Assembly (NCBI GenBank): GCA_003221615.1
Contig: QHSQ01000147.1
Span: 1-50,276 of the forward strand
From: Candidatus Rokuibacteriota bacterium
GTDB taxonomy: Bacteria; Methylomirabilota; Methylomirabilia; Rokubacteriales; CSP1-6
Reading direction: 5' to 3'
DNA length: 50,276 bases
The notes beneath the pieces are model-generated. The model worked only from the letters and a program-made list of their open reading frames with translations, was not told where the DNA came from and did no database searches. The translations under genes and the position numbers were made by a program. Positions 32,593-41,430 of the stretch are shown piece by piece (position 1 is the stretch's first letter; the number at the start of each line of letters is the position of its first letter).

Positions 32593-33588
32593 ATGACGAT
32601 GACACGGCGAGCGCAGGTGATGAAGCCGGGCGTCCCGTCGCCGGGAATGGCGGCGCGACTCGGTGTCACGATCGACAAACGGCGCGGCGTTGAATATCAC
32701 GAGCTTCGATCGAAAGATCTCGTGAACAAGTTCAACGGCCGCCCGATGCCGTTCGGCTGGACCGTGAATCCATATCGGGGCTGTGAGATGGCCTGTCGGT
32801 ACTGCTTTGCCCGCTACACGCACGAGTTCCTCGGCCTGAACGACCCCTCCGCGTTCGAACGGAGGATCTACGTGAAGGACGCCGACCGCGACAGGCTCGT
32901 CGCCGAGCTGCGCCGAGCCCGGCGAAGCGGCCAGATCGTCGCGATGGGGACGGCGACGGATCCTTATCAGCCTGCCGAGGCGAGGTTCGAGGTGACCCGC
33001 CGGGTTCTCGAGGCCGCTCGCGTGGTCCCGGGGCTGCAGCTGTCGATCACGACCAAGTCGACGCTCGTTACCCGCGATGCCGCCCTGCTCAGAGAGATCT
33101 CCGCCGCCACCGAGGTCACGGTGAACCTTTCCATCACCACCGTCGACGCGGCGCTGGCGCGCCGGCTCGAGCCTCGGGCACCCCGGCCCGACCTCCGCTT
33201 CGCCGCCATGAAGGAGCTGGCTGAAGCCGGCGTGGCCGCTCGGTTGTTCGTCATGCCGATCCTTCCCCACCTGACCGACGACGAGCCCAATCTGAGATCG
33301 CTGCTGGTCGCGGCCCGAGACGCGGGAGCGGTCGGGGCCGAGTCGAACGTGCTCTTCCTGAGGCCTGGCACCCGCGAGGTCTTCTTCGAGTTCCTGGCGA
33401 TCGACTTTCCGCGGCTGGTCCCGGAGTACGAGCGCCTCTATCGCGGATCGGCCTATGCTCCGCCGGAGTACGTGCGTGAGACAGAGGCGCGCGTGCGGCG
33501 CCTGGCGCATGAGGTCGGGCTCAGCGCCCGGCGCCGAGCTGATCGCCCCGATCAGAGATCGCCCCGTCAGCTGAGCCTGGTCTGGTAG
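32593..33588 (+). CDS. Radical SAM protein of the Rv2578c/SplB-like group
   Basis: This radical SAM enzyme of 331 residues has the cluster motif CEMACRYC (Cx3Cx2C) inside NPYRGCEMACRYCFARYTH, followed by MGTATDPYQPAE, TKSTLVTRD and FVMPILPHLTDDEP. This group (COG1533) is related to spore photoproduct lyase and has been linked to DNA repair, but function is mostly unknown. The last residues are RQLSLVW, which resembles a beta-clamp binding pentapeptide. The start ATG at 32593 is taken; a second in-frame ATG at 32599 is possible. It lies 23 bases after the RRM terminator and converges on the DNA polymerase gene. Confidence 0.88.
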   Translation: MTMTRRAQVMKPGVPSPGMAARLGVTIDKRRGVEYHELRSKDLVNKFNGRPMPFGWTVNPYRGCEMACRYCFARYTHEFLGLNDPSAFERRIYVKDADRDRLVAELRRARRSGQIVAMGTATDPYQPAEARFEVTRRVLEAARVVPGLQLSITTKSTLVTRDAALLREISAATEVTVNLSITTVDAALARRLEPRAPRPDLRFAAMKELAEAGVAARLFVMPILPHLTDDEPNLRSLLVAARDAGAVGAESNVLFLRPGTREVFFEFLAIDFPRLVPEYERLYRGSAYAPPEYVRETEARVRRLAHEVGLSARRRADRPDQRSPRQLSLVW

Positions 33589-33591
33589 CGA

Positions 33592-33613
33592 GCCCGGGCG
33601 CCAGGGCCCGGGC
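33592..33613. terminator. GC-rich hairpin between convergent genes
   Basis: GCCCGGG (33592-33598) pairs with CCCGGGC (33607-33613) around an 8-base loop, in the 39-base gap between the two stop codons. There is no T tract on either side, so it is at best a weak bidirectional terminator or an RNA-stabilising hairpin. Confidence 0.35.
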
Positions 33614-33627
33614 GACCAAGCGCGTCC

Positions 33628-35895
33628 TCAGAACAGTGAGAGCTGTGCGCTCGACTCCGTTTCCGCCGCCGGCGGCCTCAGGCCCTCGAGATCCGCGAAG
33701 GCGCGGAAGCGGTCCCAGATCTCGAGCACCTTCGCCTGGTAGTACTCGACGTTCTCGTCCGGGCGCGCCGCGTCCCACAGGCTCGCGAGCTTCGCGTACT
33801 CGTTCACCGTGACGTTGGGGCCCCGGCCCGCCACGTAGTAGGAGATCTGGTCCCCGGGCTGCACCGCGCGCCCGGAAGCTCCGGCGAGCTCGTACGCCGC
33901 CGATGCCGACCGCGCGCCGATCCGTATCTTCTCCCGATAGGCCTCGATCGATTCCTGAAGCGTCTCGGTCCGGGCGAAGGCGCGAAGCTCGACCCGGTGC
34001 GCCGCGAAGTCGCCGAGCCATCGGTCGATCACCGCGCGAGTCTCGGTGCGGCGCCCGTGCACGAGGCAGCGGACGATCTCGCCGATGATCTGACGCTGGA
34101 AGGGCTCGAGGCCGCGCGAGCGGAACGCCGAGCCCTTGAGGCTCAGGCGTCCGCGCTCGTCGAGCAGCGCGTACGTCTTCATCTTGTAGCTGAACATCGC
34201 CGCGTAGCGGCCGTCGAGCTCGAGCTGGATGCCCGAGGGCAGGCCCTCGGTGAGCCGCTCGAGCAAGATCTCGTCGTCCGCCGTCGAGTGACCGGGCGGC
34301 GGCACGAAGTAGACGCCGTCGGTGTCCGCCTCGACCGGGACCGCGCCGAGCTTTTCGAGCGCGGCGAGAATCGCGGTGACCACGGCCCGGCCCTCGGCGG
34401 TGACGCGGTCGGCGGCGTCGAAGTCGTTCCAGTGCCCGCCGCTGAAGGCCAGGTAGCCGTAGAACGCGTTGATCAGGATCTTGAACGACTGCTGGAGCGC
34501 GCCCAGGTGCGCGCGCTCCGCGGGTTCTCGGGCCTCGCGTGCCAGCCGCTTGGCGCGGACACGAAAGTCGCGCAGGTGCTGCAAAAGCTCCGGGAACACG
34601 CCGAGCGTGTCGGAAGCCGGCGCGATCGCCTTCGCGAGCATCAGCGAGGGGTAAAGCGAGGTGACGTCCACATGCAGGACGGGCCGCGCGACGCCTTCCT
34701 GGCAGATCGCGGTATAGCCGCCGCCGACGGGACCGACCGGTCCCGGCAGGGGCACCGCCTGGCCGCGCGCCAGGTACTCGCGGAGCACGAGCGCGTCGAT
34801 CTTCGCCGCGGCGCCGCGCAAGGTGCACGACTGATAGTCGAAGGGCACCGTCTGGGCCTGGGCGAAATACGGCGGGGCCAGGATCGACGCGATGGCGAGC
34901 GTCTCGACGGCGTCGTCCCCGGCATACGCCATGAGCCGCTCCGGCGTCTCGCTGAACTCGCGCGTGATCTGCGAGGCGTCGATATATGTACGGTCTGCGG
35001 CGGCCACACCGAAGTGGCGGGCGAGATCCTTCAAGCCGAAGCCGGGCAGGTCACGCGTGCCGGCGTCGTGGAGCTGCGCGAGGATCCACGTGTCGATCAC
35101 GTGGCGTCCGGCAACCTCGTAGCGCCGATAACCGATCGTGCGCTCGGCGATCTGCAGCCGGGTGACCCGGCTGCGGAGGCTCTCACCGCCGCGCCCCCAG
35201 GTCAGCACCACGCGGTGCAGGCGCGCCCGCGCCTCGAGGTATTCCAGATCGAAGCGGAAAATGTTGTGGCCCTCGATCACGTCTGGATCGCGCTCGCGGA
35301 TGATGCGAGAGCACTCTTCCAGGAGCGAACGCTCGTCGAGCCGGTCGCCCCGCACGACGTGTCGGAAGCCGGTCGTGTCGGCCAGCGCGACCGCGATGAT
35401 CCGATCGCCGGGCCGCGCGGCGCTCGGGAACTCGTGGCCCTCGGTCGTCATCACCTCGATGTCGAGCGCCAGACGCCGGAGGTCCGTGAAGACGAGCCCG
35501 CCGAACGAGGTCCGCCCGGCCTGGAGGAGATACTGATGGACCGAATCGGCCAGGAAGAGATAGGGCGCCCCGGGCACGTTCCAGAGCTGGCCCGACTGAT
35601 CCCGGCAGCGATCGCGCGCGCCGAGCGCGTCGGCCCACGACCCGAAGCGCGCCCGCCATCGCAACGCGCCCGGTCCCTCGAGCGCGTCGACCTCGAGCAA
35701 GCCCGGCGCGCCCTTCACCAGATCGGGGTCGGCGAGCAGCAGGAACGGCGAGAAGGGGGCGGTCTCGGTGAGGGTTCCCGCGCCCGAGCGTCGGTAAAGG
35801 CGGATCGCGCGTCCGCCCTCGGCGAGATCGAAGGCGACGAGCCCCGGGCTGGGGTCCCGTCCGAAGAGAAGCGAGGCGTGCTCGATGGTGAGCAC
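33628..35895 (-). CDS. polB: Family B DNA polymerase (DNA polymerase II type)
   Basis: This protein of 755 residues has both family B active sites. The exonuclease has D145-E147 (ALDIEVM), D216 (NIFRFDLEYL) and D326/D327 (YAGDDAVET). The polymerase has motif A DVTSLYPSLM (D409), motif B with K471 then NAFYGYL, and motif C EADTDGVYF (D523, D525). It is therefore probably proofreading and able to extend past lesions. The chain ends SSAQLSLF, a textbook beta-clamp binding peptide. The start is GTG at 35895. It is shorter than the 783-residue E. coli Pol II. The neighbouring radical SAM protein may share a DNA-repair role. Confidence 0.94.
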   Translation of the reverse strand: MLTIEHASLLFGRDPSPGLVAFDLAEGGRAIRLYRRSGAGTLTETAPFSPFLLLADPDLVKGAPGLLEVDALEGPGALRWRARFGSWADALGARDRCRDQSGQLWNVPGAPYLFLADSVHQYLLQAGRTSFGGLVFTDLRRLALDIEVMTTEGHEFPSAARPGDRIIAVALADTTGFRHVVRGDRLDERSLLEECSRIIRERDPDVIEGHNIFRFDLEYLEARARLHRVVLTWGRGGESLRSRVTRLQIAERTIGYRRYEVAGRHVIDTWILAQLHDAGTRDLPGFGLKDLARHFGVAAADRTYIDASQITREFSETPERLMAYAGDDAVETLAIASILAPPYFAQAQTVPFDYQSCTLRGAAAKIDALVLREYLARGQAVPLPGPVGPVGGGYTAICQEGVARPVLHVDVTSLYPSLMLAKAIAPASDTLGVFPELLQHLRDFRVRAKRLAREAREPAERAHLGALQQSFKILINAFYGYLAFSGGHWNDFDAADRVTAEGRAVVTAILAALEKLGAVPVEADTDGVYFVPPPGHSTADDEILLERLTEGLPSGIQLELDGRYAAMFSYKMKTYALLDERGRLSLKGSAFRSRGLEPFQRQIIGEIVRCLVHGRRTETRAVIDRWLGDFAAHRVELRAFARTETLQESIEAYREKIRIGARSASAAYELAGASGRAVQPGDQISYYVAGRGPNVTVNEYAKLASLWDAARPDENVEYYQAKVLEIWDRFRAFADLEGLRPPAAETESSAQLSLF

Positions 35896-35898
35896 GCG

Positions 35899-35976
35899 CT
35901 AGGCCGCGAGCTCCTGGACGGCGACGCGATCGATGGCGAGATCGGCGAGGCCGACGTGCGGTCGCCGCGTCGTCAT
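35899..35976 (-). CDS. Possible 25-codon ORF upstream of polB
   Basis: ATG at 35976 opens a frame that reads MTTRRPHVGLADLAIDRVAV and a few more residues, then stops with TAG three bases before the polB GTG. Its position suits a leader or a remnant of an upstream gene. No domain, signal or ribosome binding site supports it, so it may be chance. Confidence 0.2.
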   Translation of the reverse strand: MTTRRPHVGLADLAIDRVAVQELAA

Positions 35977-36161
35977 GGCGTCAGAATACTCGCCAGCCCG
36001 GGCTCGCTCAACCCCTAAGACTGTCCGCGGACGGAGATCACGAGATACCAGAGCGCCAGCGCTCCACCTGGTGTTTCTTTCTGTCCACCAATCCCTGAGG
36101 GCCCGTTTGACGTTTTATGGACAGGGTGGAAGATCGCATCGGGCCTCCAAAAGGATTCGAC

Positions 36162-36434
36162 ATGGACGAGAAAAGAGTCCGCCTCCTCATCCGCAAGATG
36201 CTCCAGAGTGGCCGACTACCGTATGAGGGCGCCTCGAAAGTGTCGGGGAGCCCTGCGGCGGGAGAGGTCTGCGCCGCGTGTGGAAACACCATCGCTGCCG
36301 CACAGCTCGTGATGGAAGGCATGACCAACAACGGGAACGGCGCACAGGCGATCCAATTCCATGTTCTCTGCTTCCAGCTGTGGAACGATGAGCGGCGCAA
36401 GCCGCGCGCGCAGATTGCCTTAACGGCAGACTGA
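36162..36434 (+). CDS. Small protein with a CxxC...HxxC zinc-ribbon-like pattern
   Basis: This 90-residue protein has a basic helical N-terminus (MDEKRVRLLIRKMLQSGRLP), then EVCAACGNTI and, about 30 residues on, FHVLCFQLWNDER. Two Cys in CAAC with His and Cys in HVLC could bind one zinc. Basic surface and metal site suggest a nucleic-acid or regulator-associated role, but no function is assigned. AAAAGGA upstream of the ATG at 36162 favours it over a start at 36117. The gap before it (35977-36161) contains no other feature I can support. A second Cys-rich small protein follows at 36577. Confidence 0.7.
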   Translation: MDEKRVRLLIRKMLQSGRLPYEGASKVSGSPAAGEVCAACGNTIAAAQLVMEGMTNNGNGAQAIQFHVLCFQLWNDERRKPRAQIALTAD

Positions 36435-36576
36435 GCTGGCGGCGGTCTGGCCTCCGACGCCAGGCCCGGAAGTCGCCCGCGACGATGCTTCGAGCCGAGA
36501 CCTACCCGCCCTCCGAGAATCGGCCTGCACTTCGACACTCAGGTGGCACGGCGTTGGCAGGCCTCGTATCGCCACG

Positions 36577-37023
36577 ATGCATCTTCTATGTGCCTGGTGC
36601 CGTCGTGAAGGGAAGCCTGGTTACCTCGGGATGCGCGAACCGCTGGAAAACCCGGCGCCGACCCACGGTGTCTGTGGAATCCACAAGGAGCGGCTGCTCG
36701 AATCGTTTCCGTCGCGATCGTTTCCCGATGCCGAATTGCTCATCGTGGTGCGCCGAAACGGCACGCTCTATGAGCGTCTCCGGGGGTCATTCGCCGGCGT
36801 TCGGCGCGTGAAGGTGATCGTGGAGCGTCGGGTCGGTGACCGCCGATCGATGAGGCGCCCCGTGACCGAGGAGCGCCGACACGTGAGAACGCGGCGGCGA
36901 ATTCGCCGCGGCACGACCTCGCCTCACGGCGGCTTCACGATCGTGCGATTCACTCCGAAAGAAATCATTCCCCCATTGCCGAGCGTCACCAGTCTGAGCT
37001 CCTGGCCAGAACCCGTCTCGTAA
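36577..37023 (+). CDS. Small Cys/His protein with ERR-rich tail, unknown function
   Basis: This 148-residue protein's first 40 residues contain CAWCRREGKPGYLGMREPL and GVCGIHKERLL, a CxxC plus CxxH pattern that could hold zinc. A central alpha/beta piece (SFPDAELLIVVRRNGTLYE, GVRRVKVIVERRVGDRR) precedes a very basic stretch (HVRTRRRIRRGTT). The last 30 residues are less charged and contain PPLPSVTSL. It resembles small uncharacterised proteins I associate with Rokubacteria-like genomes, a recollection rather than a search result. A hairpin with a T tract lies 80 bases downstream. The 142 bases between it and the previous gene show nothing notable. Confidence 0.65.
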   Translation: MHLLCAWCRREGKPGYLGMREPLENPAPTHGVCGIHKERLLESFPSRSFPDAELLIVVRRNGTLYERLRGSFAGVRRVKVIVERRVGDRRSMRRPVTEERRHVRTRRRIRRGTTSPHGGFTIVRFTPKEIIPPLPSVTSLSSWPEPVS

Positions 37024-37102
37024 GCATCCGCTCTTCTTAACGCTTCAAGCTTCGTTGCGCGTTGGGGCGCGGTGTATGCTCGGCCCCTTCGGAGCCGAGG
37101 GC

Positions 37103-37141
37103 CGCCCGGGAGGTTCAAGGTTCCCCGGGCGATTTTCCTTT
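37103..37141 (+). terminator. Intrinsic terminator hairpin
   Basis: CGCCCGGG (37103-37110) pairs with CCCGGGCG (37124-37131), followed by ATTTTCCTTT. A smaller hairpin, CTCGGC/GCCGAG (37079-37099) with a UUCG-type loop, stands just before it. It probably ends the transcript of the 36577 gene. If a promoter lies upstream of it, it could instead attenuate the metal-uptake operon. Confidence 0.65.
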
Positions 37142-37185
37142 CCCGTCGCGACCAAACGCACTTAACCGTACCTCGGCGCACACGC

Positions 37186-37341
37186 TTGGGCATGACTTTG
37201 GGCATGTCCGGCCAAGATCCCGACCAGAAAACGCGATTTCGTCTTCAGGGAATCTTCATGTTCGCCTCGCTAGGCTCGGCCCGTGCGCGATGCCGAGCCT
37301 TCTCGTTCCTGCCTTCTCGTTCCTAAGGACGAGAGGAACTA
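37186..37341 (+). promoter_or_regulatory. Leader region of the metal-uptake operon with repeats and an SD-masking hairpin
   Basis: The 318-base gap before the porin gene holds several signals. TTGGGCATG occurs twice 12 bases apart (37186-37194, 37198-37206), a possible operator. AGGCTCGGC (37272-37280) pairs with GCCGAGCCT (37292-37300). CCTTCTCGTTCCT is repeated at 37298-37310 and 37312-37324. The second copy pairs with 37327-37336, which includes the GAGAGG ribosome binding site of the ATG at 37342. Translation may therefore be controlled by opening this hairpin. I see no match to a known riboswitch class or a Zur box. Confidence 0.45.
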
Positions 37342-38580
37342 ATGAGGAACCGAAGCACCGCGAGCGTCATCCCGCTTCTCGAGGCTGGAACCATGAAGCG
37401 ACATGGCTTCCTGCTCGGCGTGATCGGACTGCTCGTGATCCTCGCGTGGTCGCCCGACGCCGGCGCTCACACCAAAGGGCTCACCCTCAGCCGATTCGGC
37501 CTGATCGACGTCTCGCTGCAGGCCAACGTCGACTACGTGAACTTTTCCGACCCCCGGCGGGTCGACTTCGACAAGATCGGGGATCGGCAGCAAAAAGGGT
37601 TCAATCTGACGAGCTTCGACCTCTCACTCACTGGCGAGACGGCGGAATTCCCGCTGAAGTTCGCGATGTTCCTGACCTTCGAGCAGGACCGGGCGAGCAT
37701 CGAGGAAGCCTTCCTCTTCTTTCACAAGCTCGGGGAGTTTTCCCCGTGGCTCTCCGACTTCCAGGCGACGGTAGGGCAGTTCAGAGCAAAGTTCGGACAG
37801 CTGAATCAGATTCACGACCACGAATGGTTTCTCGACGATATGCCGCTGATCCATGTGAAGTTCCTCGGTCCGGACGGTGTGCACCTACTGGGCGCCGAAG
37901 TGACCTATCAACCGCCGATCTCCCCATTCATCCAGTTCGCGCTCTCGGTTCAAAGCAAGGGCGCGCTGGACAGGTACCCGGCAGCGACCCCCAGTACGCC
38001 CCCCACCTTTGCGCTGCAGACGGCCGATGATCTGGTGGTGTTCCCGAGGGTCGAGACGTTTTTCGACCTGACGGACAATGCCGACCTTTCTCTGGGGGCG
38101 TCGGGGGCAATTGGCAAGAACAAGCCCAAAAGCGAGGACCGCACCTATCTGATTGGAGGGGACGTTTTGTATCGCTGGAAGTCGGGCGCCCAGGCCTATC
38201 CATATATCCGGTGGCTGACCGAAGGCATCTGGGCCGTCAGAAAGGATCCCATCGTCGTCGCGGGCGCCAACAAGGGGCTACAGCTCGGCAGCGATGTGGT
38301 CGGCGGAGCCTTTACGGAGATCGGCTACCGGTTCTCGCGCCACTGGCAAGTGACCGGTCGCGTCGACTATGTCGGAATCCCCAAGGGCAATGAGGACGAA
38401 GACCTTCGCGTCTCGGGCGGTCTGCGATACCTGCTCTCATCGGTCGCGAAGATCGGGGTCCAGTACGAGTACAACGCGAAATCGGGCCGGGATCTGCCGT
38501 ACCACGCGATCTTCATCCAGTTCAACGTTGGTTTGGGCACCGTGACGCCCGGCGTCGGGAAATTCCTGGATCCGTTCTAG
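37342..38580 (+). CDS. Outer-membrane porin-like beta-barrel protein
   Basis: From ATG 37342 the product has 412 residues. A second in-frame ATG at 37393 would begin the signal peptide directly (MKRHGFLLGVIGLLVILAWS, then SPDAGA). After cleavage the protein is rich in alternating beta strands (LIDVSLQANVDYVNFSD, HWQVTGRVDYVGIPKGN, VGLGTV) and ends in Phe (GKFLDPF), as outer-membrane barrels do. It resembles phosphate-selective-porin-like proteins of metal loci. It heads an operon with two ZnuA-like binding proteins, an ATPase and a permease, so it probably lets metal or a metal complex across the outer membrane. The family name is uncertain. Confidence 0.8.
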   Translation: MRNRSTASVIPLLEAGTMKRHGFLLGVIGLLVILAWSPDAGAHTKGLTLSRFGLIDVSLQANVDYVNFSDPRRVDFDKIGDRQQKGFNLTSFDLSLTGETAEFPLKFAMFLTFEQDRASIEEAFLFFHKLGEFSPWLSDFQATVGQFRAKFGQLNQIHDHEWFLDDMPLIHVKFLGPDGVHLLGAEVTYQPPISPFIQFALSVQSKGALDRYPAATPSTPPTFALQTADDLVVFPRVETFFDLTDNADLSLGASGAIGKNKPKSEDRTYLIGGDVLYRWKSGAQAYPYIRWLTEGIWAVRKDPIVVAGANKGLQLGSDVVGGAFTEIGYRFSRHWQVTGRVDYVGIPKGNEDEDLRVSGGLRYLLSSVAKIGVQYEYNAKSGRDLPYHAIFIQFNVGLGTVTPGVGKFLDPF

Positions 38581-38611
38581 CCGCGGGCGAACCGTCGCCG
38601 AAGGAGTGCAA

Positions 38612-39616
38612 ATGCAAAGACGTCGTTCGCTAACCGGTGCGGTGATGCTCCTCACCGCCATGTGCTTGGTCGCCGGCGTCGCCACGGCGCACGACGTCGA
38701 AATCCCCAAGCCCGAGGCACGGCGCGGCCAGAACGCATTGAACGTGGTCGCCACGCTCGAGCATTATGGCTCGATCGCGAAGGCGATCGGAGGGGACAAA
38801 GTCAAGGTGAGCGTCATCGTGAAGGGATCCCAGAATCCCCACACGATCGCCGTCAAGCCGAGCTACTCGGTGCTATTCAACAAGGCTGATCTCCTGGTAG
38901 CCAACGGGCAGTTGATCGAGCTGGGCTGGCTGGACGTGGCCCTCGTCAACGCAAGAAATGCGAACATCATGGAAGGGCACCAGGGCTTCGTGAACTGCTC
39001 GATCGGGGTCGATATCATCCCGTATGCGTCGGAAGAAATCGAGGGGACTCCGTTCTTCATCCTCAACCTCGGCGTGGGCGGCACGATGCGGCTCGGCAAC
39101 CACCACTACTGGCTCGATCCGGGCAACACCACGATCATCGCAAAGAACATCGCCGACAAGTACGCCGAGGTGGACCTGCCCAACGCGGCGTACTATCGCG
39201 GCAACTATGACCGGTTTGCCGTTCACTTCAGCGAGCATCTCAAGGAGTGGGACAAGGAGATGGAGCCCTTCCGAGGGATGCAGCTCGTCAGCTACCACCG
39301 GAGCTGGAACTATCTGCTCCGACGACACGGCCTGAAGGTCTTCGACTACATCGAACCGAAGGAGACCCTGCCGCCCAGCGCGGCCTACATGGCGTCGCTG
39401 GTCGACCGCATGAAGCGGAGCGGCGTCAAGCTCATCCTGGCGGAGACCTATCAGAACAGGCCGATCATCGACGAGATCGCGCGTCAGACGGGCGCCAAGG
39501 CCCTGATCCTCCCAAGCTCCGTGAGCGAGGACCTGGGAATCAAGACGCCGTTCGATTTCTTCGAGAAGCTCTATCGGGAGCTCGTCCCCGCCCTGCAGGC
39601 GGCCCGGACGTCGTGA
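38612..39616 (+). CDS. Zinc/manganese ABC transporter substrate-binding protein (ZnuA-like), copy 1
   Basis: This exported binding protein of 334 residues belongs to cluster A-I. It has a signal peptide (MQRRRSLTGAVMLLTAMCL), LNVVATLEHYGSIAKAIGG, and the metal-site residues: His in SQNPHTIAVKP, His in NHHYWLDPGN, His in SYHRSWNYLLRRHG and Glu in ILAETYQNRP. This set coordinates Zn or Mn in the periplasm. The usual His-rich loop is absent. AAGGAG five bases before ATG 38612 sets the start. The second binding protein begins 31 bases downstream, and both share the ATPase and permease. Confidence 0.88.
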   Translation: MQRRRSLTGAVMLLTAMCLVAGVATAHDVEIPKPEARRGQNALNVVATLEHYGSIAKAIGGDKVKVSVIVKGSQNPHTIAVKPSYSVLFNKADLLVANGQLIELGWLDVALVNARNANIMEGHQGFVNCSIGVDIIPYASEEIEGTPFFILNLGVGGTMRLGNHHYWLDPGNTTIIAKNIADKYAEVDLPNAAYYRGNYDRFAVHFSEHLKEWDKEMEPFRGMQLVSYHRSWNYLLRRHGLKVFDYIEPKETLPPSAAYMASLVDRMKRSGVKLILAETYQNRPIIDEIARQTGAKALILPSSVSEDLGIKTPFDFFEKLYRELVPALQAARTS

Positions 39617-39647
39617 CCGGCCGGTGGAGAACGAAGCGAGGTCCATC

Positions 39648-40654
39648 GTGAGCCGAGAATGGAAGCTCATCCTCCTCCTGGTTTGCGTCATGGCGCTGAC
39701 CCACGCAAGAGCCGAGGCCAAGCTGAACGTCGTGGCCACCACCGAGCACGATGCGGCCATTGCGCGGGTCGTCGGCGGGGACCGCATCGCGGTCGCGTAT
39801 CTCGCCAAGGGTACCCAGGACCCCCACGCAATCGCCCCGAAGCGAAGCTTCTCGGTCCATCTGAACCGGGCGGATCTTCTCATCGTGAATGGCCAGGGTC
39901 TCGAGATGGCGTGGCTTCCGACCGCCCTCGCCGAGTCCACGAACGCCCGGATTCGAGAGGGCAAGCCCGGCTATCTGGATGCCTCCATCGGTGCGGCGCT
40001 CATCCCCTACGACCCCGCCGACGTGAAAGCGCCCCCTCTGATCAGAGGACTCGTGGCGTTGCAGTCCCTGGTCGTCTCGAAACCACCGGACCTCACGGCC
40101 GGCTACAACCACCACTACTGGCTCGACCCGGCGAACGGCAACTCGACCGCGAAGGCCATCCTCGACAAGCTCGTGCTCCTGGACCCATCGAACGCGACCG
40201 TCTTCAAGGCGAACTACGAGCGGTTCGCCGCGAAGCTGAAGGAGAAGCTCGTCGTATGGGATGCGCAGATGAAGCCCTTCGAGGGGACGGAGATCGCTAG
40301 CTACCATCGGAGCTGGACGTATCTGGCCCGACGGCACGGTCTGAAGATCGTGGGCTATATCGAGCCGAGCGAGCCGCTGCTGCTCAGTTCCACGAACCTG
40401 GACAACCCGCCTGATCGGGACGAGAAAGCCGTGCTCATTGCGAGGATGGCGCAGAGTCGAGCGAAGCTGGTCGTCGCCGAGACGTATCAGGATCTGGCCC
40501 TGCTCAAGGAGATCGCCGGCGCTGCCAGGGCCGCAGTGGTGATCTTGCCGTCGTCGGTGAGCCAGGCCGACGGCATCGACGACTACTTCGCCTTCTTCGA
40601 TCAACTGTATGGATGGTTGACGCAGGCGTTGAACGCCGTCAAAGCGCTTCCCTG

Positions 40655-40655
<1 letters not shown>
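39648..40655 (+). CDS. Zinc/manganese ABC transporter substrate-binding protein (ZnuA-like), copy 2
   Basis: This 335-residue paralogue of the preceding gene has a signal peptide (MSREWKLILLLVCVMALT), LNVVATTEHDAAIARVVGG, and ligands in TQDPHAIAPKRS, YNHHYWLDPAN, SYHRSWTYLARRHG and VVAETYQDLAL. It differs from copy 1 by an insert before the second His motif (VALQSLVVSKPPDLTAG). The start is read as GTG 39648, with GAGG upstream and the signal peptide starting at once; GTG 39624 is an alternative. The ATPase gene starts at the stop (TGATG). Two binding proteins suggest different metals or affinities. Confidence 0.87.
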
Positions 40656-41428
<773 letters not shown>

Positions 41429-41430
41429 TC

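Noticed and set aside
33997..36018. 673-codon plus-strand ORF
   Set aside because: It is antisense to polB, whose catalytic motifs are all intact, so this long frame is a codon-bias artefact.
37111..37124. GGTTCAAGGTTCC, similar to a tRNA T-loop
   Set aside because: It is the loop of a terminator hairpin; no acceptor stem, anticodon arm or CCA can be built around it.
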